Origin: Aestuariivivens sediminis | GTDB taxonomy: Bacteria > Bacteroidota > Bacteroidia > Flavobacteriales > Flavobacteriaceae | Length of the DNA: 64,000 nucleotides | Direction: 5' to 3' | Assembly: GCF_022662105.1 (NCBI RefSeq) | Contig: NZ_JAKMCP010000001.1 | Span: forward strand, 1-64,000 | Shown here: piece after piece, positions 44,830 to 53,667 of the stretch | How the letters are laid out: every line of letters starts with the position of its first letter | Numbering within the stretch: the stretch's first letter is position 1 | The notes under the pieces: generated by a model | What the model saw: the letters and a program-made list of their open reading frames with translations, nothing else | Database searches by the model: none | Told to the model about the DNA's origin: nothing | Position numbers and translations under genes: made by a program

Positions 44830-46281
44830 TTATTTTTTTAACCAGTTACTAGAAAAATCACAATCTCTATATTCTCCTCCTATTTTAATATAAGTATCCA
44901 TAATTTTTTCTGATTGCCATTTCTCTATGGCCCTAATTCTTTTTTCTTGCAGAGCCAGGTCCTTAATTTTTAAAAAATCCTGGGCATAATCCGCCTTATG
45001 CTCATCCACGCGATCTGTAACGGTTAGTATTACAAATTTAATATCCCCGGTGCGTTCCTGATCGCTCAATACAAGACTCACCTCTCCATCCTCCAGGTTT
45101 TGAATTTGTGTGTATAAGTCCGTATCCATTTTGGTCAATTCAAAATTATAGTCCTGGGTTGTTGGATTTATTAGCTGTCCTCCCTCCGCTCGAGTTTCTT
45201 CTTCATCACTGGCCTCCAGTGCAGCATCCGCAAATGAAATGTCCCCATTAACAATGCGCTGCCTAATTTTTTCCAAGCGGTCTTTGGCTTCTTTTATGGC
45301 CTCATCGGATACTTTCGGTCTTAATAAAATATGGCTTACATCATATTCCTGCCCTCTAATTTTCTGCAGGTGAATGATATGAAAGCCAAAGTCGGTTTCA
45401 AAGGGTTCGGATATCTCGCCTTCCTGAAGGGAAAATGCCACCTGCCGAAATTCCTTCACCATTCTGGGTTGTTTTCTGTGTAAGGTATATTTATAACCCG
45501 ACTGTTTTAAACCGGGGTCTTCACCATATAAAATAACCTTAGATCGAAAACTGGCACCATTTTCCTCAACATCGGCTTTAAATTCGTTAAGTCTATCGAT
45601 AACTTTTTGCTTTTCCTCCTCCGATACTTTCGGTTTGGATACAATACGGGCAACCTTCAATGTGGTTCCAAAAACAGGGCGTTCATCTTCAGGAATATTA
45701 TTGAAATAGGCTCGTACCTCTTCGGGCGTAATCTCGACGTCTTCAACAACTTTGGATTGCATTCGCGCAGCTAATTGGTTCGCTTTATTAATTTCAAACA
45801 TTTCATCCCTGAAACTCTTTTCGTCTTCCTTTTTATAAAATTCCAACAGCCGTTCCATGGAACCGTTCACCTGCTGTAAAAATTGTTCAATCTGATAATC
45901 TACGTTTCTGCGAATGTCAGCATCAGACACTTCAATACTGTCTTGAATAGCATGATGTGCATACAATTTATCCTCCAACAGCTTTCCCATTAACTCGCAA
46001 TTAGAAATATCTTTGGTATTATATCCGCTTGCTTCGAGTTGGATCCTGTTTTTAGGAATATCGGACTCCAGAATAATATAGTCTCCCACTACTGCCGCTA
46101 CACCATCTACCTTAACGGCATTGGTTGTATCCACCGTTTTAACAGCTGCTTTAACTTCCAGGTCCTCCTCTTCAATAACCTCTTGTGCGGAGATGAGGTT
46201 TAAGGTAAAGATAGACAGGCCAAATACTATTTTTAACCTGAAATTATTTGAAAATTTCAAATTGCTTATTTTTAATTGCAT
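44830..46281 (-). CDS. SurA-like periplasmic peptidylprolyl isomerase
   Basis: A 483-residue protein with an N-terminal signal (KIVFGLSIFTLNLISAQ), a SurA-type chaperone domain (VDGVAAVVGDYIILESDIPKNR, residues about 55-75) and two parvulin-like regions: the first at about 205-310 (RKQPRMVKEFRQVAFSLQEGEISEPFETDFGFHIIHL, in parts) and the second from about 315 (YDVSHILLRPKVSDEAIKEAKDRL). SurA guides outer membrane proteins through the periplasm. The chosen ATG at 46281 lies 38 bases inside the upstream gene, preceded by AAAAG; it leaves about 15 residues before the hydrophobic core. Third member of a chaperone trio. Confidence 0.93.
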   Translation of the reverse strand: MQLKISNLKFSNNFRLKIVFGLSIFTLNLISAQEVIEEEDLEVKAAVKTVDTTNAVKVDGVAAVVGDYIILESDIPKNRIQLEASGYNTKDISNCELMGKLLEDKLYAHHAIQDSIEVSDADIRRNVDYQIEQFLQQVNGSMERLLEFYKKEDEKSFRDEMFEINKANQLAARMQSKVVEDVEITPEEVRAYFNNIPEDERPVFGTTLKVARIVSKPKVSEEEKQKVIDRLNEFKADVEENGASFRSKVILYGEDPGLKQSGYKYTLHRKQPRMVKEFRQVAFSLQEGEISEPFETDFGFHIIHLQKIRGQEYDVSHILLRPKVSDEAIKEAKDRLEKIRQRIVNGDISFADAALEASDEEETRAEGGQLINPTTQDYNFELTKMDTDLYTQIQNLEDGEVSLVLSDQERTGDIKFVILTVTDRVDEHKADYAQDFLKIKDLALQEKRIRAIEKWQSEKIMDTYIKIGGEYRDCDFSSNWLKK

Positions 46282-47095
46282 CTTTTGTAATGTCTTTTTC
46301 TATTTGCTTAATGAGCTCCAATTTTCTCTTGTTAACAACGATTTGATCAATGGTTGGCTTCACGTATTCCAACGGGGCCGTTTCGTTGCGTAATAGAACA
46401 TCGTTAATTTGCATCAAATATACTCCTAATGAATCTTTGAGTTGTATAAAATTAGATTTTTTTAACAATTGGTTTTTATTCTCAGAATTTAAAACCGGAA
46501 TCTTATCTATAACCTGACTCACTTTTACCCAAATGGAATCGTTCAATGAATAGGATTTAAACTGAATGGATAGCGAATCGAGTTCATTTTTATCCTCTGC
46601 ATTAAAACGCTTGAATCGCTTTTCTATGTTTTTAAAGTTATTAATAGTCTCTACAACATTGATGTACCTGAACTTAACCAATTCCTCATTAAGTTTAAAT
46701 ATAGCTTTGTTTTCAAGGTAATAGGCCTCTGCCTCCTCAATAGCGACCACAGTGTCCACACTTCGGCTAACCAAAGCTTCCAAATAGGCCTTGGCATACA
46801 AATCATTTTTATACTGATTAACCAATCTATTGAAGGTTTCCTGTTTGTTCACACTTAAATTGAGTTTGGCACCATCTAAAAGTAACTGCTGCGTCGCCCA
46901 ACTCTTAATATAGTTTTGAACCAAAAGTATACTATCTTCCCTGGATGTATCTTCGGAGATCAATCCCTGGATATCCTCTTCATACAAAAAAGAATCATTT
47001 ACACGGGCAATAGCCACACGGTCGTCTGTAGTTTTAAAAAATTTACAGGACGTTATAATGCTACATGATAAGACTATCCAAATTCTAAAATACAC
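46244..47095 (-). CDS. SurA-N-like lipoprotein without parvulin domain
   Basis: A 283-residue protein with a lipoprotein signal (MYFRIWIVLSCSIITSC, lipidated Cys at residue 17). The following VAIARVNDSFLYEEDIQGL resembles the first strand and helix of SurA/PrsA chaperone domains, and the rest is predicted helical; I see no parvulin catalytic motif. It lies between two parvulin proteins, one base from the upstream gene and overlapping the downstream one by 38 bases, so it is very likely a third component of the same outer-membrane-protein chaperone system, anchored in a membrane. The family assignment rests on weak similarity plus context. Confidence 0.8.
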   Translation of the reverse strand: MYFRIWIVLSCSIITSCKFFKTTDDRVAIARVNDSFLYEEDIQGLISEDTSREDSILLVQNYIKSWATQQLLLDGAKLNLSVNKQETFNRLVNQYKNDLYAKAYLEALVSRSVDTVVAIEEAEAYYLENKAIFKLNEELVKFRYINVVETINNFKNIEKRFKRFNAEDKNELDSLSIQFKSYSLNDSIWVKVSQVIDKIPVLNSENKNQLLKKSNFIQLKDSLGVYLMQINDVLLRNETAPLEYVKPTIDQIVVNKRKLELIKQIEKDITKDAIKNKQFEIFK

Positions 47096-49048
47096 CTAAT
47101 TATTTTTAACGGTTTGCTTTACTTGATCCAGTACTTTTTGATCGACACGTACCTCGTATTTCTTGCGTAACGCCTTGACCCAATTTTCCTCCTTAAAGTC
47201 CTGATAGTCACTTATAACAGCGCCTTTGGCCTCGTCAAAGGATTTTATGGATGCGGGAAGTATCTCCTTGGTTTGCACCAAAACAAAGCCTGAGTTATGC
47301 CGATAAATTTTCGATAAACCCATTTTAAAAGTATAGGCTTCAGGAAGCGCCTGATGACCGGCATCCATGATCCCCGTCGTAAAAATCACCTCGATATTGG
47401 TGTTACTGTTTACCAGATTTTTAATTTTATCCAAAGCCAGCCCCTGTTCCAATAATTGAGCGACTTTCTTTAAGGTTTTTTGCTGAGACGATGAGGCGAC
47501 TATCGCATCGATCCGCTCAGGAACATGGTAATTAGATTTATGGGTTTCATAGAACTGTTGTAATTCGGTTGAATCGTTTCCGGCATTCCAAATGGTAGAC
47601 TCCATAAGATCAAACAATAACAACCCATCTCTGTATTCACCCATTATAAGAGCAAAATCCTTGTTTTCCTGTTCCAAATTATCTTCCCGATAGGTCACTA
47701 AATTACGATTTAAAAACGCATTATAATGTTTCAAAACCACATCTTTAAAGGGTGCTCTGTTATTAAACCCACGTTGACTGTCTAGCAGATAGGATCCAAA
47801 ATCGTTGTAGGTCAATGTCCGATCACCAATGGTAATTAGGGGTTTATTTCCCTGAAAATCTTCGGGAAGTCTCCAACTTCGGGTAAAATAATTCTCATTT
47901 AACAGGGACGCAAAATAGTCTAATGCCGGTGGCTCACTGCCCACCTTGTAACGTTGTCTTAATTTCGCATAGAGTGCTTCATCAATAAGTCGGGACCTGT
48001 CATCCCGTTTCACCTTCACTTCCAACTCAGGTTTCATGACTTCAAAAGGAGCCACAGGTGTTTTCTCATAAAGTTTAACAATATGCCATCCAAACTTCGT
48101 TTTAAAGGGCTGCGATACATCTCCTATATGCTCTAAACTAAAAGCGACCTCTTCAAATTCCGGTGCACTTAATTGACCTCCCGAAAAGGGTTTCAACAGG
48201 CCTCCTTTTGATGCAGAGCTTTTATCCTCTGAAAACTGTTTGGCCAATACTTCAAAATCACTGCCTTGATTTATTTTTTTATAAATCTCATGAATCCTGG
48301 TTTCGGGGCTTCCATGAAGGGTGTCCTTGCTATTAAATCCAATCATGATATGAGCCACCGTTCTTTCCCCTCGTGATTTTCTCTTATCAAAAACTTTAAG
48401 AATATGATATCCAAATCGCGTTCTAAAAGGCATTGAAATTGCTCCAACGGGGGTATTGAAGGCTGCATTTTCAAATTTATAAACCATTTTAAACCCTGTA
48501 AAATATCCTAATTCCTCTCCAAAAATAGTTTTCCCGTCGTGAACTTGTTTTCTTACCACTTCAAAACCTTCGTTCAATGCACGTTCCCTAAGCTTATGTA
48601 TTTCATGATATGCCGCTAATGTATCCTGAGGACTTGCATTTTCATCTACCCGAACCAAAATATGGTTGGCCTTTACATCATGGGATATACGGTCATAAGC
48701 TTCCTTTACCAGGGCCTCTGTTACCCTGGAATCTGAAATATAGCTTTTGGCCAATTGGTTTCTATAGGTATTGAGTTCACGACTGTAGCTTTCTTTTTTA
48801 TCCAAACCCAGGGCTTTGGCCTCTTTTAATTTTAGCTTATAATTGATGTAGAGCGATAAATATTCATCTACATCCTTTTGCGATTCATCCTGGACCAGGT
48901 CGAGGTTTTTATTATACACCCTTAAAAACTCCGACACATAAACCGGTTCGCCATCCACCGAAAAAAGCATGGGGTCTTCATGGGATTGCGCATAGGTTTT
49001 TATAAAAAGAAATAGAACGAATACAACTGAAAAATACTTTATCTTCAT
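47096..49048 (-). CDS. Multi-parvulin periplasmic peptidylprolyl isomerase
   Basis: A 650-residue protein beginning with a signal peptide (MKIKYFSVVFVLFLFIKTYAQ); I start at the ATG at 49048, seven codons inside the longest open frame. A SurA-type N-terminal part (LFSVDGEPVYVSEFLRVYNKN, in part) is followed by two parvulin domains at about 126-225 (ANHILVRV..GEELGYFTG..FGYHILKV) and 231-330 (VAHIMIGF..GGLLKPFSGG..FGWHIVKL). A third degenerate parvulin-like region may lie at about 490-610. It folds or escorts outer membrane and secreted proteins. First gene of the chaperone trio; the stop directly touches the next start. Confidence 0.94.
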   Translation of the reverse strand: MKIKYFSVVFVLFLFIKTYAQSHEDPMLFSVDGEPVYVSEFLRVYNKNLDLVQDESQKDVDEYLSLYINYKLKLKEAKALGLDKKESYSRELNTYRNQLAKSYISDSRVTEALVKEAYDRISHDVKANHILVRVDENASPQDTLAAYHEIHKLRERALNEGFEVVRKQVHDGKTIFGEELGYFTGFKMVYKFENAAFNTPVGAISMPFRTRFGYHILKVFDKRKSRGERTVAHIMIGFNSKDTLHGSPETRIHEIYKKINQGSDFEVLAKQFSEDKSSASKGGLLKPFSGGQLSAPEFEEVAFSLEHIGDVSQPFKTKFGWHIVKLYEKTPVAPFEVMKPELEVKVKRDDRSRLIDEALYAKLRQRYKVGSEPPALDYFASLLNENYFTRSWRLPEDFQGNKPLITIGDRTLTYNDFGSYLLDSQRGFNNRAPFKDVVLKHYNAFLNRNLVTYREDNLEQENKDFALIMGEYRDGLLLFDLMESTIWNAGNDSTELQQFYETHKSNYHVPERIDAIVASSSQQKTLKKVAQLLEQGLALDKIKNLVNSNTNIEVIFTTGIMDAGHQALPEAYTFKMGLSKIYRHNSGFVLVQTKEILPASIKSFDEAKGAVISDYQDFKEENWVKALRKKYEVRVDQKVLDQVKQTVKNN

Positions 49049-49446
49049 TTGGTTAAATAGCTTTAGCAAGTCACAAAAATAGTAATATATACCTATATTA
49101 CAAGTCGTTTAATACAACGAATAAAAAGCAATTCTAGTATCAAATTATGAGTTAAACCTTTACATTGAAATTTCAGTATAAGGATATACTGCTACTATTC
49201 CCGATTTAAGATTGGCCTCCCTAATGGCCATACGCCTTCCCATAATGACATACAGGTAAAACTGACGATCTCCCTGAAGGAAATAACTACAGGCCGGGAT
49301 GCAGATATTACATCAGCTTGGTTGATCTCACTATACAGGTGGTCAGCCCCCTTTTTATCTGCCCCTAACACCAAACGGAAAAAGACGTGCAAGCTCAAAT
49401 CCTTTTACAGATGTATTAGTGTTATTTGCTTTATTATAATTATCCT
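49049..49446. other. Gene-poor stretch between the chaperone operon and guaB
   Basis: Nearly 400 bases. One minus-strand frame is open for 67 codons from a TTG (49195-49398), but its product has no family marks, so I do not call it. I found no clear terminator behind guaB, no tRNA-like fold and no TAnnTTTG element of good position for the chaperone operon, only AT-rich sequence near 49080-49160. It may hold the promoter of the chaperone operon. Confidence 0.4.
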
Positions 49447-50919
49447 TTACCTCGAATAATTCGGAGACTCCTTGGTAATGGTCACGTTGTGGGGATGGCT
49501 TTCATTGATCCCACTCGAAGTTATTTTAACGAAGCGTCCATTTTCCTTTAAAGCTGCAATGTCCTTAGCCCCGCAATACCCCATACCTGCTCTTAAACCA
49601 CCAATAAACTGATGGATGCTTTCGTACAGGTCTCCTTTGTAGGGTACCCGTCCAACAATACCCTCGGGTACTAATTTTTTAATATCGTCCTCAACATCCT
49701 GGAAATATCTATCCTTACTACCTTCTTTCATGGCTTCCACCGAACCCATGCCACGATAGGACTTAAATTTACGCCCTTCGTAAATAATGGTTTCACCGGG
49801 AGATTCTTTGGTCCCTGCCAACAGAGATCCTAACATCACACAGTCTGCACCGGCAGCAATGGCTTTGGGTATATCCCCAGTATATCGAATACCGCCATCG
49901 GCAATAACAGGTACACCACTTCCTTTTAAAGCTGCAGCTACCTCCAATACGGCAGAAAATTGAGGGAATCCTACACCTGCGACAACACGCGTTGTACATA
50001 TAGACCCCGGGCCAATCCCAACTTTTACCGCATCGGCTCCAGATTCGGCCAAATATTTCGCAGCTTCTGCCGTCGCGATATTACCGACAATCACATCCAA
50101 TTCGGGAAATTTTTTCTTAATTTCCTTTAAGACCCCTACCACACCTTTGGTATGTCCATGTGCCGTATCGATCACCACGGCATCAACGCCGGCATTAACC
50201 AATGCCTCAGCTCTATCTACGGCATCTCCGGTAACACCAATGGCTGCTGCAACTCGCAGTCGGCCATATTGATCTTTGTTGGCAATGGGTTTTTGACTTA
50301 ACTTGGTTATATCCCTGAAGGTAATTAATCCGCATAATTTATAATCCTCGTCAACAATAAGCAGTTTTTCTATTTTATGGGCTTGAAGTATAGCTTCGGC
50401 ATCCATCAGGGAGGTCCCAACCGAGGCGGTAACCAAATTTTCGCTGGTCATCACCTCAACAATGGGTTTTTTAATGTCATGCTCAAAACGTAAATCACGA
50501 TTGGTCACAATGCCCTTTAATTTACCGTCTTCATCTACTATGGGTATGCCTCCGATACCATGCTCAGCCATAGACTGCTTGGCATCAATAACTTTTGCGG
50601 TAAGCGGCAAAGTTACAGGATCTATAATCATCCCGCTTTCGGCGCGTTTAACACGTCTTACTTTCAGGGCCTGGGCTTCAATGGTCATATTTTTGTGGAG
50701 TACTCCAATACCCCCTTCCTGAGCCATGGCTATAGCCATTTTACTTTCGGTAACGGTATCCATTGCCGCCGATATAATAGGTACATTAATGGTAATATTA
50801 CGCGTAAATTGAGTTTGAATGTTCACTTCGCGTGGTAGGACTTCTGAAAATGCTGGAACTAACAGGACGTCGTCATAAGTAAGACCTTCGCCAACTATTT
50901 TGTTTTGATGTGCAGTCAT
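49447..50919 (-). CDS. guaB: Inosine-5'-monophosphate dehydrogenase
   Basis: A 490-residue IMPDH, the NAD-dependent first step from IMP to GMP. The ATG at 50919 is used; a TTG two codons upstream is less likely. Motifs: [14 protein letters not shown] at the N-terminus, the two CBS domains at about 95-210 ([26 protein letters not shown] in part), the catalytic loop [17 protein letters not shown] with the active Cys, [22 protein letters not shown] (in part), the flap [10 protein letters not shown] and the C-terminal [11 protein letters not shown]. Complete. A palindromic hairpin lies between the -7 element and the ATG. Confidence 0.97.
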   Translation of the reverse strand: MTAHQNKIVGEGLTYDDVLLVPAFSEVLPREVNIQTQFTRNITINVPIISAAMDTVTESKMAIAMAQEGGIGVLHKNMTIEAQALKVRRVKRAESGMIIDPVTLPLTAKVIDAKQSMAEHGIGGIPIVDEDGKLKGIVTNRDLRFEHDIKKPIVEVMTSENLVTASVGTSLMDAEAILQAHKIEKLLIVDEDYKLCGLITFRDITKLSQKPIANKDQYGRLRVAAAIGVTGDAVDRAEALVNAGVDAVVIDTAHGHTKGVVGVLKEIKKKFPELDVIVGNIATAEAAKYLAESGADAVKVGIGPGSICTTRVVAGVGFPQFSAVLEVAAALKGSGVPVIADGGIRYTGDIPKAIAAGADCVMLGSLLAGTKESPGETIIYEGRKFKSYRGMGSVEAMKEGSKDRYFQDVEDDIKKLVPEGIVGRVPYKGDLYESIHQFIGGLRAGMGYCGAKDIAALKENGRFVKITSSGINESHPHNVTITKESPNYSR

Positions 50920-50921
50920 GT

Positions 50922-50951
50922 GCAATTACGTTATAATTGCGTGCAAATTTA
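50922..50951 (-). promoter_or_regulatory. guaB leader: -7 element and palindrome
   Basis: On the minus strand TAAATTTG (plus 50944-50951) fully matches TAnnTTTG. Directly downstream is a perfect 7-bp palindrome, GCAATTA/TAATTGC (50922-50928 with 50934-50940), ending three bases before the ATG at 50919. The palindrome covers the likely transcription start, so it could be an operator or an RNA hairpin that hides the start codon region. Confidence 0.45.
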
Positions 50952-51088
50952 CATATTTTTTTCCATTATGACTTAACAAATAACACCTTATTTAGGCGCG
51001 GTGTCATTTCCAAAAAACGGGGGTCGAAAAATACTAAGGTCTCAGGTAACCACAGTGAACTACGCCATCTGTTAAAACAGGTTCATCA

Positions 51089-51110
51089 AAAAGAAGGGAC
51101 CGGCCCCCTT
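51089..51110 (-). terminator. Likely terminator after the alcohol dehydrogenase gene
   Basis: On the minus strand the bases form AAGGG, a seven-base loop and CCCTT, then CTTTTT. The stem is short but GC-rich (51094-51098 with 51106-51110) and lies 13 bases beyond the stop codon at 51123. Confidence 0.5.
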
Positions 51111-51122
51111 TACACCATCCGC

Positions 51123-52178
51123 TTAGGGTTTCAATGAGGCCATGTCGATTACAAAGCGATAGTGCACATCACTTTTAAGCATGCGTTCATAGGCTGTATT
51201 TATATCTTGTATCCGAATCATTTCAATTTCCGAAGTAATGCCGTGTTCTCCACAGAAATCCAATAGTTCCTGTGTTTCTGCTATACCCCCTATCAAAGAT
51301 CCCGCAACGTTTTTACGCCCCATAATCATGGGCATGGAATTCAGCATGGGATCTAATGGTCCCAAATATCCTACTAAAACCAAGGTGCCATTGGTGGCCA
51401 GGGTGCCCACATAAGGATTGATATCATGAATATAGGGAACGGTATCAATTATAAGATCAAAAACCCCCTGCACCTCAGCCATCTGCGACTCATCCGTTGA
51501 TATGACCACATGATCGGCTCCAAGATCCATTGCGTCCTTCGTTTTACTCGGGGATCTTGAAAGCAAAGTGACCTCTGCTCCGAGTGCATCGGCCAACTTT
51601 ATGGCCATATGCCCTAATCCCCCTAACCCTACAACAGCAACTTTAGTCCCCTTTCCAACGTTCCAATGTCTTAAAGGAGACCAGGTGGTAATACCGGCGC
51701 AGAGTACAGGTGCAATGGCGGCCTTATCGAGGTTATCCGGGACCCTCAATACAAAATGCTCATCCACAACGATACTTTCAGAATAGCCTCCAAACGTTTG
51801 CATATCCAGATGCTTATCATGTCCCCCATAAGTACCAACCCACTCCGGGCAATATTGTTCGAGATCTGCTTTGCAATTATTGCAGCTTCTGCACGAATCG
51901 ACTAAACAGCCAACAGCAACCACATCTCCTACCTTATAAGCGGTTACCTTGTCTCCAACTTGAGTAACGGTGCCTACTATTTCATGTCCCGGCACCACCG
52001 GGTAAACTGAAAACCCCCAATCGTTTCTCGCAAAATGCAAATCGGAATGACAAACACCACAATATTCAATATCTATTTCAACATCATTTGGCAATATTGC
52101 TCTTCTAGTAATGGCTAATGGTTCCAGAGCGGCATCAGCGGCTTCTGTACCAAAAGCCTTTATTTGTTTTGTATTCAT
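51123..52178 (-). CDS. Zinc-dependent NAD(P) alcohol dehydrogenase (YahK/cinnamyl-ADH type)
   Basis: A 351-residue medium-chain dehydrogenase; I use the ATG at 52178 (MNTKQIKAFGTEA), the frame being open 29 codons further. Catalytic zinc ligands are seen in EYCGVCHSDLHFARNDWG and VPGHEIVGTV, structural zinc in the four-Cys loop DSCRSCNNCKADLEQYC, and the Rossmann loop in VVGLGGLGHMAIKLADALGA, followed by SRSPSKTKDA, which points to NADPH (Ser/Arg after the second strand). The physiological substrate is unknown; the group reduces various aldehydes. It stands alone. Confidence 0.93.
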   Translation of the reverse strand: MNTKQIKAFGTEAADAALEPLAITRRAILPNDVEIDIEYCGVCHSDLHFARNDWGFSVYPVVPGHEIVGTVTQVGDKVTAYKVGDVVAVGCLVDSCRSCNNCKADLEQYCPEWVGTYGGHDKHLDMQTFGGYSESIVVDEHFVLRVPDNLDKAAIAPVLCAGITTWSPLRHWNVGKGTKVAVVGLGGLGHMAIKLADALGAEVTLLSRSPSKTKDAMDLGADHVVISTDESQMAEVQGVFDLIIDTVPYIHDINPYVGTLATNGTLVLVGYLGPLDPMLNSMPMIMGRKNVAGSLIGGIAETQELLDFCGEHGITSEIEMIRIQDINTAYERMLKSDVHYRFVIDMASLKP

Positions 52179-52535
52179 TTTACTTGGTTTTTTAAAGTTG
52201 GTTGCTATACAGGTATTGCAGACCAAGGAATCATTAAAAGTAACCAAAAAACATATAATGAACAACTTTTACCTGCCTTACCTGTGAACATTGGTTTGGG
52301 AGGTAGGAACATCATTTTTAAAGGACTTAAAACCATTTGTATAATGCAATGGGAAAGCGGCCCGGTGAAGCGTATAGTGTTTGCGTTTCGTGCTTTGTAC
52401 CTCAATCTTGAATCTCAAGAATTCCTCTATGGTTTAACTCATAAAATGGGTTGTTCATCATCCTTTGACAGGCACAATTCGATCTAAACAAGTTGGTTGA
52501 GACTCCATAAGGCCCCTTTATGGGGTAATTGATTA
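52179..52535. other. Gene-less stretch between the 4-TM protein gene and the alcohol dehydrogenase gene
   Basis: About 350 bases without a convincing gene. A plus-strand frame of 107 codons (52164-52487) lacks family marks, overlaps the dehydrogenase start region and has an odd composition, so I do not call it. A small hairpin CCATAAGG..CCTTTATGG lies at about 52503-52522, just beyond the stop of the 4-TM gene, but it lacks a T tract. Confidence 0.35.
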
Positions 52536-53042
52536 TTAGGGTAATGGTTCTGGATGATATTTTAGACTTAACTGATACAGAACAATTATTACAGCCAGAG
52601 TAAAGGAAAGAGTCATCAAAATTCCGGAGATCATGACGATATATTTCATCCACAGGATGCCCTTCCAGAGTAAATAAAGCCCTCCAAACGTAAATAGAAC
52701 CGAGAAAAAGGGTTCAATAATTAAAAATAACTTGACCTTTTTAGAAAGTTTTGTCATGGACACAATCAAGCCCAATAGAAAAAATATTATGGCCATGGAC
52801 AATACGTGGTTATGCACCAGGGTAAGCATCTCGTGATCACTTTTTTTAAAGCGCATCACTTCTACCTGTTCTTGGTCCTCATTGCCCAAATAATTTTCCT
52901 CAATTCCTCCGGGATTTAGTGAAGACGTTTCGCCAACAAATAACAGACCCGTAAAAAAGCCAATACTCAATACGATTAAAAAGGTTCCAATTAATAATTT
53001 GAGTTCTTTTGGTAGGGTAAGTATTAAGCCGTTCAACTGCAT
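52536..53042 (-). CDS. Four-TM membrane protein of unknown function
   Basis: A 168-residue inner membrane protein with hydrophobic segments at about 17-36, 77-96, 104-126 and 133-156. An acidic periplasmic-looking loop (residues 38-70, LNPGGIEENYLGNEDQEQVEV in part) leads to a cluster of histidines H70, H77 and H79 (DHEMLTLVHNH) at the mouth of the second segment, which could bind a metal, haem or quinone. I recognise no family. The ATG follows the stop of the FMN-binding gene with no gap, so the two are translationally coupled, and a role in a membrane redox or iron process is inferred from that and from the boxes upstream of the porin gene. Confidence 0.8.
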   Translation of the reverse strand: MQLNGLILTLPKELKLLIGTFLIVLSIGFFTGLLFVGETSSLNPGGIEENYLGNEDQEQVEVMRFKKSDHEMLTLVHNHVLSMAIIFFLLGLIVSMTKLSKKVKLFLIIEPFFSVLFTFGGLYLLWKGILWMKYIVMISGILMTLSFTLAVIIVLYQLSLKYHPEPLP

Positions 53043-53570
53043 CTATAACACATTTTTAGTATGAAGGATTTTTAAGGATTGTAAAAAATTGTTCATCGCC
53101 GTAGTCATGGAACGCACCGAAATGGTTGCTCCGGCAATAGCAACGATATTGTCTCCATAGGTTAACTCATCGTTCTGCGATTTGCCGATAAACTGTTTCA
53201 ACCATCGTTTACTACCTATCTCGCCGCCGTATTCTTCCCGATAAATTAAGACTTTGGCCTTTAAAACAATCCAGTCTTTATCTAGCAATACGAGATAATC
53301 GAACTCTGCGGTCTTACTCGGGGCCTTCGCGGTATAGGCATAACCTAATACCTTTTCGTTATCTTCAATTTTAAATAAATTGTCTGCACCGAAGGTGGCC
53401 GGTAAATCCTGGGCTATTTCCGAGGGAATAGAAAGACTGGTTACATTAAATTGGTCCACTTCGAAGGTGTCTTTAATCTCCTTTTCCACCTTCTTTTTAA
53501 TATGCTTTGGTATCCCAAAAGCCATCAGAAGTAAAGCCAGTAAAACTATAAAACCTTGTTTGTTACCCAT
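53043..53570 (-). CDS. Membrane-anchored FMN-binding protein (RnfG/NqrC-like domain)
   Basis: A 175-residue protein with an N-terminal membrane anchor or signal (FIVLLALLLMAFGI, residues 7-20) and an FMN-binding domain: KVLGYAYTAKAPSKTAEFDYLVLLDKDW in the middle (cores GYAYTA and FDYLVLLD), then the flavinylation site AIAGATISV with T149 as the likely acceptor. The usual SGAT is AGAT here. Such domains carry covalent FMN attached by ApbE and shuttle electrons in Rnf, Nqr and related extracytosolic systems. No ApbE gene is in the window. It is followed without a gap by the 4-TM gene and preceded by the porin gene, 97 bases away. Confidence 0.85.
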   Translation of the reverse strand: MGNKQGFIVLLALLLMAFGIPKHIKKKVEKEIKDTFEVDQFNVTSLSIPSEIAQDLPATFGADNLFKIEDNEKVLGYAYTAKAPSKTAEFDYLVLLDKDWIVLKAKVLIYREEYGGEIGSKRWLKQFIGKSQNDELTYGDNIVAIAGATISVRSMTTAMNNFLQSLKILHTKNVL

Positions 53571-53574
53571 AATG

Positions 53575-53582
53575 CAAAAGTA
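53575..53582 (-). promoter_or_regulatory. -7 promoter element of the FMN-binding gene, four bases before the ATG
   Basis: On the minus strand TACTTTTG fully matches TAnnTTTG, and CATT separates it from the ATG at 53570. Transcription would start at or next to the start codon, so this gene can be read apart from the porin gene and its message may be leaderless. Confidence 0.5.
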
Positions 53583-53600
53583 TTCTTTTTAAATCCAAGA

Positions 53601-53641
53601 AACAAGACACTAAGTGGTGTATTGGCACTAAGTATCTTGTT
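53601..53641 (-). terminator. Inverted repeat between the porin and FMN-binding genes
   Basis: A 7-bp inverted repeat AACAAGA/TCTTGTT (53601-53607 with 53635-53641) encloses two direct copies of CACTAAGT (53608-53615 and 53626-53633). It lies 27 bases beyond the porin stop codon. The T run after it on the minus strand is weak, so it could be an attenuating hairpin or mRNA end rather than a full terminator. Confidence 0.4.
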
Positions 53642-53667
53642 AACGGTTCATTTCATATAAGCCATGC

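Noticed and set aside
49195-49398. Minus-strand frame of 67 codons between the chaperone operon and guaB
   Set aside because: Begins with TTG, has no recognisable motif and lacks a promoter of its own; could be read-through behind guaB, but I cannot support it.
50960-51122. Short plus-strand frame between guaB and the alcohol dehydrogenase
   Set aside because: It has no motif, crosses the probable terminator hairpin at 51089-51110, and is opposite the end of a real gene.
51124-52265. Start of the alcohol dehydrogenase at 52265
   Set aside because: The extra 29 residues are hydrophobic and Cys-rich and do not belong to the family, whose N-terminus begins at the ATG at 52178.
52164-52487. Plus-strand frame of 107 codons in the stretch before the alcohol dehydrogenase gene
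   Set aside because: Overlaps the start region of the dehydrogenase on the other strand, has no motif and an uneven composition.
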